DNA of 64,000 nt from Campylobacter concisus ATCC 51562 (GCF_000466745.1 NZ_ANNI01000001.1:158451-222450), one strand, 5' to 3'. Numbered from the stretch's first letter, positions 1 to 9,717 are shown. Notes: generated by a model from the sequence alone, not told the origin. Numbers and translations: made by a program.

Positions 1-987
1 TTAATAGAAATAATAAATAAATATAAAAAGTCTAATGGTCAATATGATTGTATAGTTCCGGTTAGTGGCGGAAAGGACAGTTCTTATGTTTCATATAAAC
101 TGAAAAATGAATACGGCATAAATCCTTTGACAATAACGGTAAAGCCCGGAATAGTTTTTGATATTGGAGAAGAAAATCTAACAAATTTTATATCCTCAGG
201 ATATGATAATATTACAATAAGACCAAATTTGAAAGTTTTAAAACAAGTTGATAAAATCGGATTTATTGAATTTGGAAGGCCAATGCTAGGATGGCAAACA
301 ATTATACAGGCTTTTATTCCAAAAATAGCAAAAAATTTTAATATACAAATGATTTTTTATGGTGAAAATGGCGAAATCGAATATGGCGGTTCTACTAAAA
401 ACAAGAATGTACCTTATGGAAGTTTCGAGTTTGTTAAAAATATTTTGCTCTCAGATACATACAATAGAATAATTAATAGCGGAATAGACAACAACGACTT
501 AGAAATGTATAAATTTGATGAGGATATTATTTTTGGTAAAAGCAAGGTACTAAGTCTATATTGGTCTTATTTTGAGCCTTGGGATTCGTATAGAAATTTT
601 AAAATTGCAGAAAAATATTGTGGTCTTACTAGTAAGAAATCACAGGAAGGCTCTACTTATAATGATTATTCACAAAATGACACAAGTTTATATGATCTAC
701 ATACATACCTAATGTATTTAAAATTCGGTTTTGGTAGAGCTTCACAGGATGCTGGTATTGATATTAGAAGAGGTGCTATTTCTAGAAAAGAGGCGATAGA
801 GTTAGTAGTTAAATACGATGGTATATTTCCAGAAATATATTTAGAAGGATACTTGAAGTATTATGATTTGACAAAGGAAGAGTTTGATAATATTATCGAC
901 AAATGGGTTAACAAAGATTTATTCTTTAAAAAGGATGGTGTATGGGTTCCTAAATTTAAAGTTGGAAATGATTTTCAAATAGGCTAA
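1..987 (+). CDS. N-acetyl sugar amidotransferase, 5' end cut by window edge
   Basis: The reading frame is open from base 1, and its first 42 codons lie upstream of any start codon, so the gene begins outside the window. About 328 residues remain. Bases 64-84 encode the PP-loop SGGKDSS, the ATP-pyrophosphatase motif of the PseA/WbpG/PtmG family. These enzymes use glutamine-derived ammonia to turn an N-acetyl group of a sugar, often a nonulosonic acid, into an acetamidino group. PseA-type proteins are about 375-380 residues, so roughly 50 residues are missing. It heads a glycan cluster and lies upstream of a PtmA homologue, which fits pseudaminic or legionaminic acid modification in flagellin or LPS glycan. 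The exact substrate cannot be told from sequence alone. Confidence 0.8.
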   Translation, partial: LIEIINKYKKSNGQYDCIVPVSGGKDSSYVSYKLKNEYGINPLTITVKPGIVFDIGEENLTNFISSGYDNITIRPNLKVLKQVDKIGFIEFGRPMLGWQTIIQAFIPKIAKNFNIQMIFYGENGEIEYGGSTKNKNVPYGSFEFVKNILLSDTYNRIINSGIDNNDLEMYKFDEDIIFGKSKVLSLYWSYFEPWDSYRNFKIAEKYCGLTSKKSQEGSTYNDYSQNDTSLYDLHTYLMYLKFGFGRASQDAGIDIRRGAISRKEAIELVVKYDGIFPEIYLEGYLKYYDLTKEEFDNIIDKWVNKDLFFKKDGVWVPKFKVGNDFQIG

Positions 988-1178
988 AACCGATGAAAAT
1001 CGCTGTTGTATCATTGAGCTAATGTTATAGGTTTAAAATGGTTTTTAAATTATAAAAATTTATACCATCATTAAAATTTAAAAATTACATTCACATTAAG
1101 AGTCTGATTTAAAGATATATAAAGTTTTGATAAAATATTGAAATATATTAATACAGCAAAAGAACTTTATGAGGAGAT

Positions 1179-1955
1179 ATGATAGTGCTTAAAGATAAAG
1201 TTGTAGTTATAACTGGTGGAGCAGGCCTTATAGGAAAGGAGTTTGTAAAAGCGGTTGTTGAAAATAATGGTATGGCTATAATAGCTGATATAAATGAAGA
1301 GCTTGGTCTAAAAGCAAGGCTTAATCTATCGCGAGAATTAAACACTTCAAATATAGATTTTATAAAAGTTGATATAACATCAAAAAACTCTTTAAATAGC
1401 TGCATAGATTACTTAGACAATAAGTATAAAAAAATAGATGCTTTGGTAAATAATGCCTATCCTAGAAATAAAAATTATGGCAAGCATTTTTTTGATGTTG
1501 AATATGAGGATTTTGTGCAAAATTTAGGTTTAAACCTTGGCGGATATTTTATAGCTTCACAACAGTTTGTACTTTACTTTAAAAAGCAGGGATATGGAAA
1601 TATTATAAATATAGGATCAATTTATGGCGTTGTTGCACCTCGATTTGAGATATATAAAGATACACATATGACTACGCCAGTTGAATATGCAGCCATTAAA
1701 TCAGGGCTTATTCATCTTACAAAATATATGGCAAAATATTTTAAAGGGATGAATATAAAGGTAAACGCACTAAGTCCCGGAGGTATATTTGATAATCAAC
1801 CAGATTCTTTTTTGAAAAAATATAAAGATCAGTGCCTAAACAAGGGTATGTTAAATGATTGTGACCTAAAAGGCACCTTAGTATATTTACTGAGTGATAT
1901 GAGTAGATATGTAAATGGTCAAAATATTGTAGTTGATGATGGGTTTAGCTTGTGA
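1179..1955 (+). CDS. ptmA: PtmA-like short-chain dehydrogenase/reductase
   Basis: This 258-residue Rossmann-fold SDR has the NAD(P) motif TGGAGLIG at residues 12-19, NNAYPRNKNYG near residue 89 and the catalytic YAAIK at 170-174. The NNAYPRN stretch and overall length match, from memory, flagellin modification protein A of Campylobacter, which takes part in the legionaminic acid branch of flagellin glycosylation. The ATG follows a GAGGAG ribosome-binding site. A TGATAAAAT element at 1129-1136 could be an extended -10, so this may start a transcript of its own after the 190-base gap. Its stop overlaps the next start (GTGA). The SDR assignment is certain; the ptmA identity is likely. Confidence 0.85.
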   Translation: MIVLKDKVVVITGGAGLIGKEFVKAVVENNGMAIIADINEELGLKARLNLSRELNTSNIDFIKVDITSKNSLNSCIDYLDNKYKKIDALVNNAYPRNKNYGKHFFDVEYEDFVQNLGLNLGGYFIASQQFVLYFKKQGYGNIINIGSIYGVVAPRFEIYKDTHMTTPVEYAAIKSGLIHLTKYMAKYFKGMNIKVNALSPGGIFDNQPDSFLKKYKDQCLNKGMLNDCDLKGTLVYLLSDMSRYVNGQNIVVDDGFSL

Positions 1956-3577
1956 TTATAGTTAGAGTATTATTATCTTTAATAAAACAGTATTTATTAA
2001 ATATTTTTAATAAAAAAGTAAATATAAATTTGAATACAAATGAGAAAAATTTTATTGATTTATTAAAAAAAGAATGTATATTTGAAAACACGAGTAAAAA
2101 TAGAATTTTAATGGAGGGTGACTTAATAAAAGTAGGACCAAACTATTTTTTTAGATTATTGTCGTTGGCAAATTTATTTAATAAAACATATAATTTATCA
2201 ATAGATATTGTATTTAATGGCTTTAAAAATAATTCTTTAAAAGAAATAAACATGTGTAAAAAACTAGGATTGTCAAATTTTATTTTTACAAAAAATATAT
2301 TTTCTATAAAATTATTATTCTTGTCTTATTTTAAATCAGTTTTTGTATATTTTAAATATATGCATAGTAACATGGAATTAAAAAAACTAAGATATATTAA
2401 TATAAAAATAGGAGACTTCATAATAGACTCTTACTTAAAATCTTATGGTATAGATTATTCGTCTACATACAAAGATTCAAAAGTATTCAAATTAATTTTT
2501 GAATCTATCTATTTAATAAATTTTTATAATAAAATAATAGATCCTAATATTTATAAGATTATAATAGTCACTCATACCCAATATGCCCAGTACGGTATCT
2601 TGGCTAGAGTAGCGTATACAAAAAGCATCCAAGTAATCGAAACAACAGATGCGGTCTTACTACTATCTAATTCGCTTAATAATGATAAAATAAAATATCC
2701 TTCTTATCACTCTTCATTAAGGAGTATGATTAAAGCTAGAATACTTAATCTCAAAGATAAAGAAGAATTTATTAAAAATTCTAAAATAAATCTAGATGCT
2801 AGGCTTAGCGGAGAGTTTAAACAGCATGATCTGGTCGCAGCATATAGTAATAAAAAAATATACAGTGATTTTGAGTTAAGGCATATATTAAAAATTAATA
2901 ATAAAAATCCGTTTGTGTTTATCTTGGCTCATGTTTTTTCAGATGCTCCTTTATCTTTAGGAGAAAATATGCTTTTTAGCGATTACTATGATTGGCTTAT
3001 TTTTACAATAAAGCAAGCTAGTTTAAACAAAGATATAAATTGGATCGTAAAGCCACACCCATCATCGTATGTATATAAAGAAGATGGAATAGTAAAGAAG
3101 ATAATATCTGATTTAAAGCTAGACAATATATTTTTGTCACCAGAAGATTTTAATACGTCTTCCATGCAAAATTTAGCAAAGGCTATTGTTACTGCAAGAG
3201 GAACTGCAGGTATTGAATATAGCTGTTTTGGAATCCCAGTAATATTATCAGGGGATACCTTCTATAGCGGATTTGGTTTTACTATAGAGCCAAATAGCAA
3301 AATAGAATATGGGCAAATTCTAAATCAATTGTTAGATATTGATCGTTTAAGCCAAAAAAAAATTAGTGATGCCTTATTGGTATATGGTATTTTTGTAGAC
3401 TTATGTAATTTAGAAAATGATCCAATAATAACAAGTGAAGTGTTAAATAACGTTTGGGGAACAAATGGCCATAAAGTTGATATAGATAAAGCATATTCAG
3501 TAATAAATAATAATATTATGAAGTTTGGTGTATCCTCATGGTCGCATTTAAAACTGGCAAATAGTGTTAATATTTGA
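1952..3577 (+). CDS. Capsule/glycan polymer transferase-like protein (GT-B type)
   Basis: This 541-residue protein is very rich in Asn, Ile, Lys and Leu. Its C-terminal half carries a KPHPSS motif near residue 368 and an ARGTAGIEYSCFG segment near 415, followed by GIPVILSGDTFY. That arrangement is typical of the nucleotide-binding half of capsule-synthesis (KpsC/KpsS-like) and glycerophosphotransferase GT-B folds, where His-Pro and Gly-Thr-x-Gly-Ile-Glu contact the donor. It starts at a GTG overlapping the ptmA stop, so translation is probably coupled. There is no signal peptide, and it should act at the cytoplasmic membrane on a glycan precursor. Donor and acceptor are unknown. Confidence 0.6.
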   Translation: MIIVRVLLSLIKQYLLNIFNKKVNINLNTNEKNFIDLLKKECIFENTSKNRILMEGDLIKVGPNYFFRLLSLANLFNKTYNLSIDIVFNGFKNNSLKEINMCKKLGLSNFIFTKNIFSIKLLFLSYFKSVFVYFKYMHSNMELKKLRYINIKIGDFIIDSYLKSYGIDYSSTYKDSKVFKLIFESIYLINFYNKIIDPNIYKIIIVTHTQYAQYGILARVAYTKSIQVIETTDAVLLLSNSLNNDKIKYPSYHSSLRSMIKARILNLKDKEEFIKNSKINLDARLSGEFKQHDLVAAYSNKKIYSDFELRHILKINNKNPFVFILAHVFSDAPLSLGENMLFSDYYDWLIFTIKQASLNKDINWIVKPHPSSYVYKEDGIVKKIISDLKLDNIFLSPEDFNTSSMQNLAKAIVTARGTAGIEYSCFGIPVILSGDTFYSGFGFTIEPNSKIEYGQILNQLLDIDRLSQKKISDALLVYGIFVDLCNLENDPIITSEVLNNVWGTNGHKVDIDKAYSVINNNIMKFGVSSWSHLKLANSVNI

Positions 3578-3579
3578 TT

Positions 3580-4506
3580 ATGTCACAAAAATTACATGTT
3601 TTAATAAAAAAAGTTTTATACTTTCTACAATACAAATTTTATTTAATAATAAATAAAATTTTAAATATAAGTATTTCAAAAAGTATGTTTTTACTATTTG
3701 ATAATAAAAATCAAGAAATTATATTTATAAGATATATCTTTGGGGCTTTAACTATTGTGGGTAACCATAAATCTTATAAAATTGAAATTAATAGAAATTC
3801 ATTAGCAAAAGAAATATTTAATAGAGAGTATATAAAAAACAACTATGCTGAAATCTATGATATTTTACTACCTTTAAAAATTAAAAGAAAATTTGGTTTT
3901 ATATTTTTGGAATCTAATACAGTTCAAAATATATGTCAATTAGACTTTAAATTGTCTTATGAATATGTGCGAAGAGTCTTTGAAAAAAATATGCTAAGAA
4001 GTGTAAATGTAAACTATTTTAATAATATATTAGAGTCAATTAAATTAATTTCAAGAACTGATGATGAATTTAATATTTTAAAAAAAATATTTACAAAAGT
4101 ATTTGAAATGGAAAAATATTTGGCTCCCTCGCATGGAGATTTTCATATCAGAAATATATTGAAAAATGAGGATAGATATTATTTGATAGATTTGGATTGT
4201 TTTAAGCGTTTTCAGTTTATATGGATGGATGAAATATATTTTGTTATTGAATTGATTGTTTTTGAAAAGAAAAATATTAATTGGCTTGAAGTCGTTAAAC
4301 AAATTGTTATTGATGGCAGAATACTAATTAAATACAAGGAATATTTTAACCATTTTAACTTCGAGAACCCATATGCGCAATTACTAATTTACTTATTGGA
4401 TCGTATAGAACAGGAAAAAAAACATACTAATTATAATTTAGATAATATATATAAAATTATTGATTTAATTATCGGGAGAATAAATGATACAAAATATAAC
4501 ATATAA
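3580..4506 (+). CDS. Kinase-like phosphotransferase (APH/choline kinase fold)
   Basis: About 308 residues. The C-terminal half holds the Brenner-type catalytic motif HGDFHIRNIL near residues 184-193 and a metal-binding LIDLDCF near 202, the signature of aminoglycoside phosphotransferase/choline kinase-like enzymes. The N-terminal lobe is highly diverged. ATG 3580 is chosen; an in-frame TTG at 3574 would overlap the upstream stop and is also possible. In a glycan cluster such a kinase may phosphorylate a sugar or phosphoalcohol, or act like the lipid A/Kdo kinases. The real substrate is not visible. It overlaps the next gene by 23 bases. Confidence 0.55.
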   Translation: MSQKLHVLIKKVLYFLQYKFYLIINKILNISISKSMFLLFDNKNQEIIFIRYIFGALTIVGNHKSYKIEINRNSLAKEIFNREYIKNNYAEIYDILLPLKIKRKFGFIFLESNTVQNICQLDFKLSYEYVRRVFEKNMLRSVNVNYFNNILESIKLISRTDDEFNILKKIFTKVFEMEKYLAPSHGDFHIRNILKNEDRYYLIDLDCFKRFQFIWMDEIYFVIELIVFEKKNINWLEVVKQIVIDGRILIKYKEYFNHFNFENPYAQLLIYLLDRIEQEKKHTNYNLDNIYKIIDLIIGRINDTKYNI

Positions 4507-4912
4507 TCAAAAATTATTATCAGTAATCATAAGAGCAAACTATGAAAAGGATGGAATAGAATTTTTTACTCCGGATGATTTTTCTCAGCAGCTCGCATAC
4601 ATGAAAAGACCTAAAAATTATGTAATTCCTCCACATGTTCATAATGCAGTATCTAGAGAAGTTCGGTATACTCAAGAGGTTTTATATATTAAAAGTGGTA
4701 AAGTAAGAGTTGATTTTTATGATGACAATAAAAATTATTTGCAAAGCACTATACTCAACAAAGGAGACGTAGTACTTCTAGCTTTTGGTGGACATGGTTT
4801 TGAGATGATAGAAGAAAGTGAAATTATTGAAGTAAAGCAAGGTCCTTATGCAGGGGAAATGGATAAAATAAGGTTTGAACCAGTGCGAAAAGAAAGATTG
4901 GAGATTAAATGA
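4484..4912 (+). CDS. Cupin-fold sugar-modifying protein
   Basis: This 142-residue single-domain cupin has PPHVHN at residues 49-54 (H51, H53), E66 and H104 in GGHGFEMIE, a plausible metal-binding set. Cupins of this size in surface-polysaccharide clusters are often nucleotide-sugar isomerases or epimerases. The gene is immediately followed (ATGA overlap) by a DegT-type aminotransferase, a pairing seen for keto-sugar isomerisation followed by transamination. The start has a GGGAG site and lies inside the 3' end of the upstream gene. Isomerase activity is an inference from context; only the fold is supported by the sequence. Confidence 0.6.
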   Translation: MIQNITYNQKLLSVIIRANYEKDGIEFFTPDDFSQQLAYMKRPKNYVIPPHVHNAVSREVRYTQEVLYIKSGKVRVDFYDDNKNYLQSTILNKGDVVLLAFGGHGFEMIEESEIIEVKQGPYAGEMDKIRFEPVRKERLEIK

Positions 4913-6033
4913 TGGACTTTATACCAGTAAATGAGCCATTACTAAATGGTAATGAAAAAAAATATCTAAATGAGTGTATAGATACTGGGTGGATAAGTAG
5001 CGAGGGTCCATTTATAAAAAAATTTGAAGAAAATATGTCTAGCTATATAGGTAGAAAATATGCTGTTGCTGTAACAAATGGAACCGCTGCTCTTGAGATG
5101 GCTATAGAAGCGCTTGACCTTGGTAAAAATGATGAAGTTATAATGCCTAGTTTTACGATAATATCTTGTGCTCAAGCAGTTGTGAAAGTTGGGGCAAAGC
5201 CAGTATTAGTAGATAGTGAGTATGATAGCTTTAATATGAAAGTGGAAGATATTGAGGCAAAAATTACACCAAATACAAAAGCCATAATGGTTGTTCATAT
5301 ATATGGGCTACCTGTGGATATTGATCCGATTTTAAATTTGGCAAAAAAATATAATCTTAGAATTATAGAAGATGCAGCCGAGATGCATGGACAGACATAT
5401 AACAATAAAATGTGTGGGTCTTTTGGCGATATAAGCATATTTAGTTTTTATCCAAATAAACATGTTACAACTGGTGAGGGTGGCATGGTATTAACAGATG
5501 ATGAAAATTTGTACGAGAAATGCAAAAGCCTAAGAAATCTTTGTTTTTCGTCAGATGGAAAGAAAAGATTTATTCACGAAAGACTTGGGAGCAATCTTAG
5601 AATGACAAATATCCAGGCGGCGCTCGGAGTTGCACAATTGGAAAGGATAAAGGAACATATAATTAAAAAAAGATGGATAGGCAGTATGTATCAGGAGCTG
5701 CTAGGCGATATAGATACCATAAATTTACCTATAAAAAATAAGCCATTTGCAGAAAATATTTATTGGGTATTTGCCATTACACTTAAAGATGTTTGCAAAA
5801 AAATAGCAAAAGATATTATGCAAGAACTTGCTATTAAAGGAGTTGGAACCAGACCTTTTTTTTATCCCATGCATGAACAACCAGTTTTTAAAAATATGGG
5901 ACTTTTTAAAAATGAAGACTATCCAAATGCTAAAAAACTTTATGAAAGAGGATTTTATATTCCAAGTGGCCTAGCAATTACGGAAGAACAGATAAAAGAA
6001 GTTTCGAAAATTATGCATGAGGTTTTAAAATGA
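4909..6033 (+). CDS. DegT/DnrJ/EryC1-family sugar aminotransferase
   Basis: This 374-residue PLP enzyme has NGTAALEMA near residue 61 (cofactor phosphate), EDAAEMHGQ (the Asp stacking on PLP) and SFYPNKHVTTGEGG with the Schiff-base lysine at K184. Length and motifs match the nucleotide-sugar aminotransferases that convert a keto-sugar to an amino-sugar with glutamate as donor. It overlaps the cupin upstream and the methyltransferase downstream by four bases each, so the three are probably co-translated and make one modified amino-sugar. Whether it uses a UDP-4-keto or a 3-keto sugar cannot be read from the sequence. Confidence 0.88.
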   Translation: MMDFIPVNEPLLNGNEKKYLNECIDTGWISSEGPFIKKFEENMSSYIGRKYAVAVTNGTAALEMAIEALDLGKNDEVIMPSFTIISCAQAVVKVGAKPVLVDSEYDSFNMKVEDIEAKITPNTKAIMVVHIYGLPVDIDPILNLAKKYNLRIIEDAAEMHGQTYNNKMCGSFGDISIFSFYPNKHVTTGEGGMVLTDDENLYEKCKSLRNLCFSSDGKKRFIHERLGSNLRMTNIQAALGVAQLERIKEHIIKKRWIGSMYQELLGDIDTINLPIKNKPFAENIYWVFAITLKDVCKKIAKDIMQELAIKGVGTRPFFYPMHEQPVFKNMGLFKNEDYPNAKKLYERGFYIPSGLAITEEQIKEVSKIMHEVLK

Positions 6034-6794
6034 AACAATTTGGAGATTTATATTCAAAATACTATGATCTTCTTTATGAAGATAAAAATTATTCTGGTGA
6101 AGTTGAATATATAGATTTTCTAATAAAAAAGAATTGTCAAAATGCTAAAACGTTGCTAGATATGGGCTGTGGCACCGGAAAACATGCTGAACTTTTATGT
6201 GAAAAGGGCTATAAAGTTCACGGTATAGACTTAAGCCAAGATATGCTTAAAATTGCAAATAAAAGAAAGATTGGAAAGGAAGACAGGCTTGATTTTAGTC
6301 ATTCAAGTATTCAAAATTTAAATATTGATAAAAAATTTGATGTAATTACTTCCTTGTTTCATGTTATGAGTTATCAAAATACGAATAGTGAGCTATTAAA
6401 AGTATTTGAGATAGCTAAGAAGCATTTAAATACACATGGAATTTTTATTTTTGATTTTTGGTATGGACCAGCCGTGCTTACGGATTTGCCGGTAACTAGA
6501 ATTAAGAGACTTGAAGATAAGAATATAAAAATAACAAGACTTGCAGAGCCTATTATTTATGCCCAAAGAAATATTGTAGACGTGAACTATGATATTTTTA
6601 TAGAAGATAAGATATCGAAAAAAGTAGTAGAAAAAAAAGAATTGCACAAAATGAGGTATTTTTTTGATACGGAGCTAGAATTTATTTGTGAAACGGTCGG
6701 TCTTAAGATTTTAAAGAAATATGAATGGATGAGCTATAGAAAACCTAGTTTTAAGAGTTGGAATGTGACATGGATAGTAAGAAAAGAATTTTGA
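6030..6794 (+). CDS. Class I SAM-dependent methyltransferase (glycan cluster)
   Basis: This 254-residue protein has motif I LLDMGCGTGKH near residues 42-52 and a following GIDLSQDML acidic loop, the S-adenosylmethionine site of class I methyltransferases. The N terminus (FGDLYSKYYDLLYEDKNY) is typical of methyltransferases in Campylobacter flagellin-glycan loci. In C. jejuni a PseA-like amidotransferase (PtmG) and a methyltransferase (PtmH) together make N-methyl-acetimidoyl legionaminic acid. This gene could be the PtmH counterpart of the amidotransferase at the left edge, but it could equally methylate the product of the adjacent aminotransferase. Confidence 0.75.
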   Translation: MKQFGDLYSKYYDLLYEDKNYSGEVEYIDFLIKKNCQNAKTLLDMGCGTGKHAELLCEKGYKVHGIDLSQDMLKIANKRKIGKEDRLDFSHSSIQNLNIDKKFDVITSLFHVMSYQNTNSELLKVFEIAKKHLNTHGIFIFDFWYGPAVLTDLPVTRIKRLEDKNIKITRLAEPIIYAQRNIVDVNYDIFIEDKISKKVVEKKELHKMRYFFDTELEFICETVGLKILKKYEWMSYRKPSFKSWNVTWIVRKEF

Positions 6795-7981
6795 TTATTC
6801 ATCCTGAAGGAAATATTTATAATAATCCAAATTTATATTCAATAATTAAGTTATTGAATGCTAACTATAGTTTAGAAATTTTTTTACCGAATTTAAAGGT
6901 GGCATATGATAGCCTTGAGTTTAAACATATAGTTAAGGTTTACAATAAGATATTCAATAGAATATTTAATAGAATTTTATGGAATCGTTTTTTATTTAAA
7001 TTTTTTTATAAATTTTTTGAAAAAAAATATTTCTCAAGAGATTTGTATGATTTGATTATAGGTGTAGATCAACTTGGGCTACTATTGGCAAGCGAATTTG
7101 CAAAAAGAATAAAAGTTCCATTTGGACTTATATCGTATGAAATTTTTTTTTATGATGAATGTGGCTACAAAGAAAAAAAAATAGAAATAAATGCATCACA
7201 AGAATTAGATTTTGCAATAACTCAAGATGATATCAGGGCAAGATTTCTTTCTGAAGAAAATAAAATAAGTAGTAAAAAAATTTTCACAATACCAGTATCA
7301 TCATCAGATTTTTTTTCTTATAAAAAAGAGTATTTAATTTATGATGAGCTTGATATTTCAAAAGATAAGAACATATTAATATTTATAGGATCGGTTGATA
7401 GATGGACTTGTATTGACAAGGTTTTAGCAAATGTTAATAATTTTCCAGATTCTTGGGTATTTGTTTTACATGATAGATATGGTGATACACAAAAAAAAGT
7501 AAATAAGCTATACCCACATATTCTTAAATACAAGAATAAGAAAGTATATTTTTCAAATATAAAAATAAAAGATACTGGCGATATGCATAAAATATTACAT
7601 TGTGCAGATTTGGGGTTAGCAACATATTGTCCTAATTTTGCCAATAAATATACGGGAAAAAATATTGAATTTATTGGGCTAGCTTCTGGGAAAATAAGTA
7701 CTTATTTGCAAAATGGATTACCAATTATAACTACAAAAAATAAAATTTTGGATGAGAGTATTAAAAAGAATAATTTAGGTTTTTCTATAAAAAGTATAGA
7801 AGAAATTCCAGTTATATTAGAACACTTTAAACCATCTCGGCATATTAATAAAGCTTGCATAGATTTTTTTTATAAAGAGTTAAGCTTCGATAATTATTCA
7901 AAAGATCTATTAAGATTGATAGAAAAATTATTAAATAAGACTGATGAGGTGAATAACATATTAAAAGAAACCAATGAATAA
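6770..7981 (+). CDS. Glycosyltransferase, GT-B fold (family 4-like)
   Basis: About 403 residues. It opens with KRILIIHPEGNIYNNPNLY, the glycine-containing N-terminal beta strand of GT-B enzymes. A central NILIFIGSVDRW strand begins the C-terminal Rossmann domain, and GLASGKISTYLQNGLPIITT resembles the donor-binding loop of GT4 enzymes. ATG 6770 is preferred over an in-frame TTG at 6758; either lies inside the end of the methyltransferase gene. It probably adds one sugar during assembly of the surface glycan at the inner membrane. Sugar specificity is unknown. Confidence 0.65.
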   Translation: MDSKKRILIIHPEGNIYNNPNLYSIIKLLNANYSLEIFLPNLKVAYDSLEFKHIVKVYNKIFNRIFNRILWNRFLFKFFYKFFEKKYFSRDLYDLIIGVDQLGLLLASEFAKRIKVPFGLISYEIFFYDECGYKEKKIEINASQELDFAITQDDIRARFLSEENKISSKKIFTIPVSSSDFFSYKKEYLIYDELDISKDKNILIFIGSVDRWTCIDKVLANVNNFPDSWVFVLHDRYGDTQKKVNKLYPHILKYKNKKVYFSNIKIKDTGDMHKILHCADLGLATYCPNFANKYTGKNIEFIGLASGKISTYLQNGLPIITTKNKILDESIKKNNLGFSIKSIEEIPVILEHFKPSRHINKACIDFFYKELSFDNYSKDLLRLIEKLLNKTDEVNNILKETNE

Positions 7982-8726
7982 AGATATCTACTATAAAAAT
8001 TATGAAGAAAGACCCACAAGACTTAGTGTAATTACCGCAACTTATAATGTAGAAAAATTCTTACCTAGATTAATAAAAAGTCTACAAGAGCAAGTCGATA
8101 AAGATTTTGAGTGGATCATTTCTGATGGAGTGTCTAGCGATAAGACTTTAGAAATTTTAAAAAATACTGGCGGGATAAATATAAAAGTAATCTCGGGCGA
8201 AGACTTTGGGATTTATGATGCTTTAAATAGAGGCATAAAAGCTTGTAATGGAGAATTCTATCTTGTTATCGGTGCTGATGATGAGCTTTATCCAAATGCT
8301 ATTAAAGATTATAAGAAAGCCATGGGGGATGGTGTAGACATAATAACAGCTTGTATTGATACTAATAATGGCAAAATTGAGCCAAATGGTGGACCAAGAT
8401 GGCTAAAGGCACAAGCTCACTACATCTCTGGACATGCTGTAGGCTCAATATACCGCACAAGTCTTCATCAAAAACTTGGTTACTATTCAAGAAAATTTCC
8501 AATAGCGGCAGATCAGCTATTTGTATTGACTGCTGCAAATTATGGGGCAAAGATAAAAGTTGCAAAAAGTGTTGTAGGTAAATTTTCAAATTATGGAGTT
8601 AGTAGTATTGATATGTTAGGAGCTCTTTGTGAATTTTATAGAGTTCAGGTGGTGATGGGCGAAAATAAATTTGTGCAAACTACTCTATTTATTTTAAGAC
8701 TTATTAAAAATTTTAGAAAATTATAA
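7974..8726 (+). CDS. Glycosyltransferase family 2 (GT-A)
   Basis: This 250-residue enzyme begins with LSVITATYNVEKFLPRLIKS. It has EWIISDGVSSDKT near residue 46 and the metal/nucleotide-sugar DxD-like GADDE at about residues 100-104, all hallmarks of family 2 transferases. The ISDGxSxDxT form is common among WcaA-like enzymes that build O-antigen. It overlaps the end of the previous transferase by eight bases. It is soluble or peripheral, with no membrane helices. Sugar and linkage are not predictable. Confidence 0.82.
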   Translation: MNKDIYYKNYEERPTRLSVITATYNVEKFLPRLIKSLQEQVDKDFEWIISDGVSSDKTLEILKNTGGINIKVISGEDFGIYDALNRGIKACNGEFYLVIGADDELYPNAIKDYKKAMGDGVDIITACIDTNNGKIEPNGGPRWLKAQAHYISGHAVGSIYRTSLHQKLGYYSRKFPIAADQLFVLTAANYGAKIKVAKSVVGKFSNYGVSSIDMLGALCEFYRVQVVMGENKFVQTTLFILRLIKNFRKL

Positions 8727-8736
8727 AGATATATAA

Positions 8737-9717
8737 ATGAAAGACTATGGTGTTTCTATAATAGTTCCCATATATAATGTGGAGAAATATATAGAAAAAT
8801 GTGCAACTACGCTTTTAGAGCAAGACTATAACAATATAGAGTATATTTTTGTAAATGATTGCACTCCAGATAGTTCTATGAAAATTTTGAAGGACATTAT
8901 TGAAAGATACCCAAATAGAAAAAGCCATGTAAAAATCATTAATAAAATAAAAAATGAAGGCTTACCGCAAGCTAGAAAAAGTGGGTTGAAAATATCAAGT
9001 GGCAAATACATTTTACATGTAGATAGTGACGACTGGGTCGATAAAGATATGGTAAGTTCTTTGATGAGTGAAGCTAGAAAAAGTTATGCAGACATAGTTT
9101 GTTTTGACTATATTAAAGAATTTAATAAAAAAAGCGTTGTAAAAAGTTTTTTTTATACAAAAAATTACCCAAAGTCTAATTTGAACTTTGTAAAAGCTAT
9201 TTTATCTCATGAAATTTCTGTTTCCATGTGTGATAAATTGGTTAAAAGAGAGCTTTATGAAAATGTTGAATTTCCATATTTTTCACACTGTGAAGATAGT
9301 TTTGTAAATTTACAGCTTGTTTATTGGGCAAAAAAAATTACTCACATTGCAAAACCATTTTATCACTATAGAACAAATCCTAATTCGCTTTCTAGTAGTT
9401 TTTCAAATAATAAAAAAGCCCTTGATGATTTTGCTGATTTTAGCAGAGCTGTAAAGAATTTTTTGATACAAAAAGATCTTTTTGATGAATATTTTAAATT
9501 TCACATTCCTACTATTTTAAAATTTACTTTGGATTATTCTGAAAGTGATTTTAAAAAACAAATAAATGCTATATGCCCAGAAGCAAATAATATAAAATAT
9601 GTTTTTCAAATCAATAGAAATATAATCTATAAAATTTTATATAGCACTGTTTTTATAGGGTTCTCGCAAATTTTTGTTTTTGCAAAAAAAGTATTTATTA
9701 GGCTTAGAAATTTTTAG
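8737..9717 (+). CDS. Glycosyltransferase family 2 (GT-A)
   Basis: 326 residues. VSIIVPIYNVEKYIEKC opens the GT-A fold, YIFVNDCTPDSS follows near residue 39, and HVDSDDW near residue 95 supplies the DxD metal site. HCEDSF near residue 188 matches the acidic ED motif of processive-type family 2 enzymes. The C-terminal 60 residues are hydrophobic and basic and may tether it to the membrane. It belongs to the same transcription run, 10 bases after the previous gene. This is a second, distinct GT2, not a duplicate: the two share only the family motifs. Confidence 0.83.
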   Translation: MKDYGVSIIVPIYNVEKYIEKCATTLLEQDYNNIEYIFVNDCTPDSSMKILKDIIERYPNRKSHVKIINKIKNEGLPQARKSGLKISSGKYILHVDSDDWVDKDMVSSLMSEARKSYADIVCFDYIKEFNKKSVVKSFFYTKNYPKSNLNFVKAILSHEISVSMCDKLVKRELYENVEFPYFSHCEDSFVNLQLVYWAKKITHIAKPFYHYRTNPNSLSSSFSNNKKALDDFADFSRAVKNFLIQKDLFDEYFKFHIPTILKFTLDYSESDFKKQINAICPEANNIKYVFQINRNIIYKILYSTVFIGFSQIFVFAKKVFIRLRNF

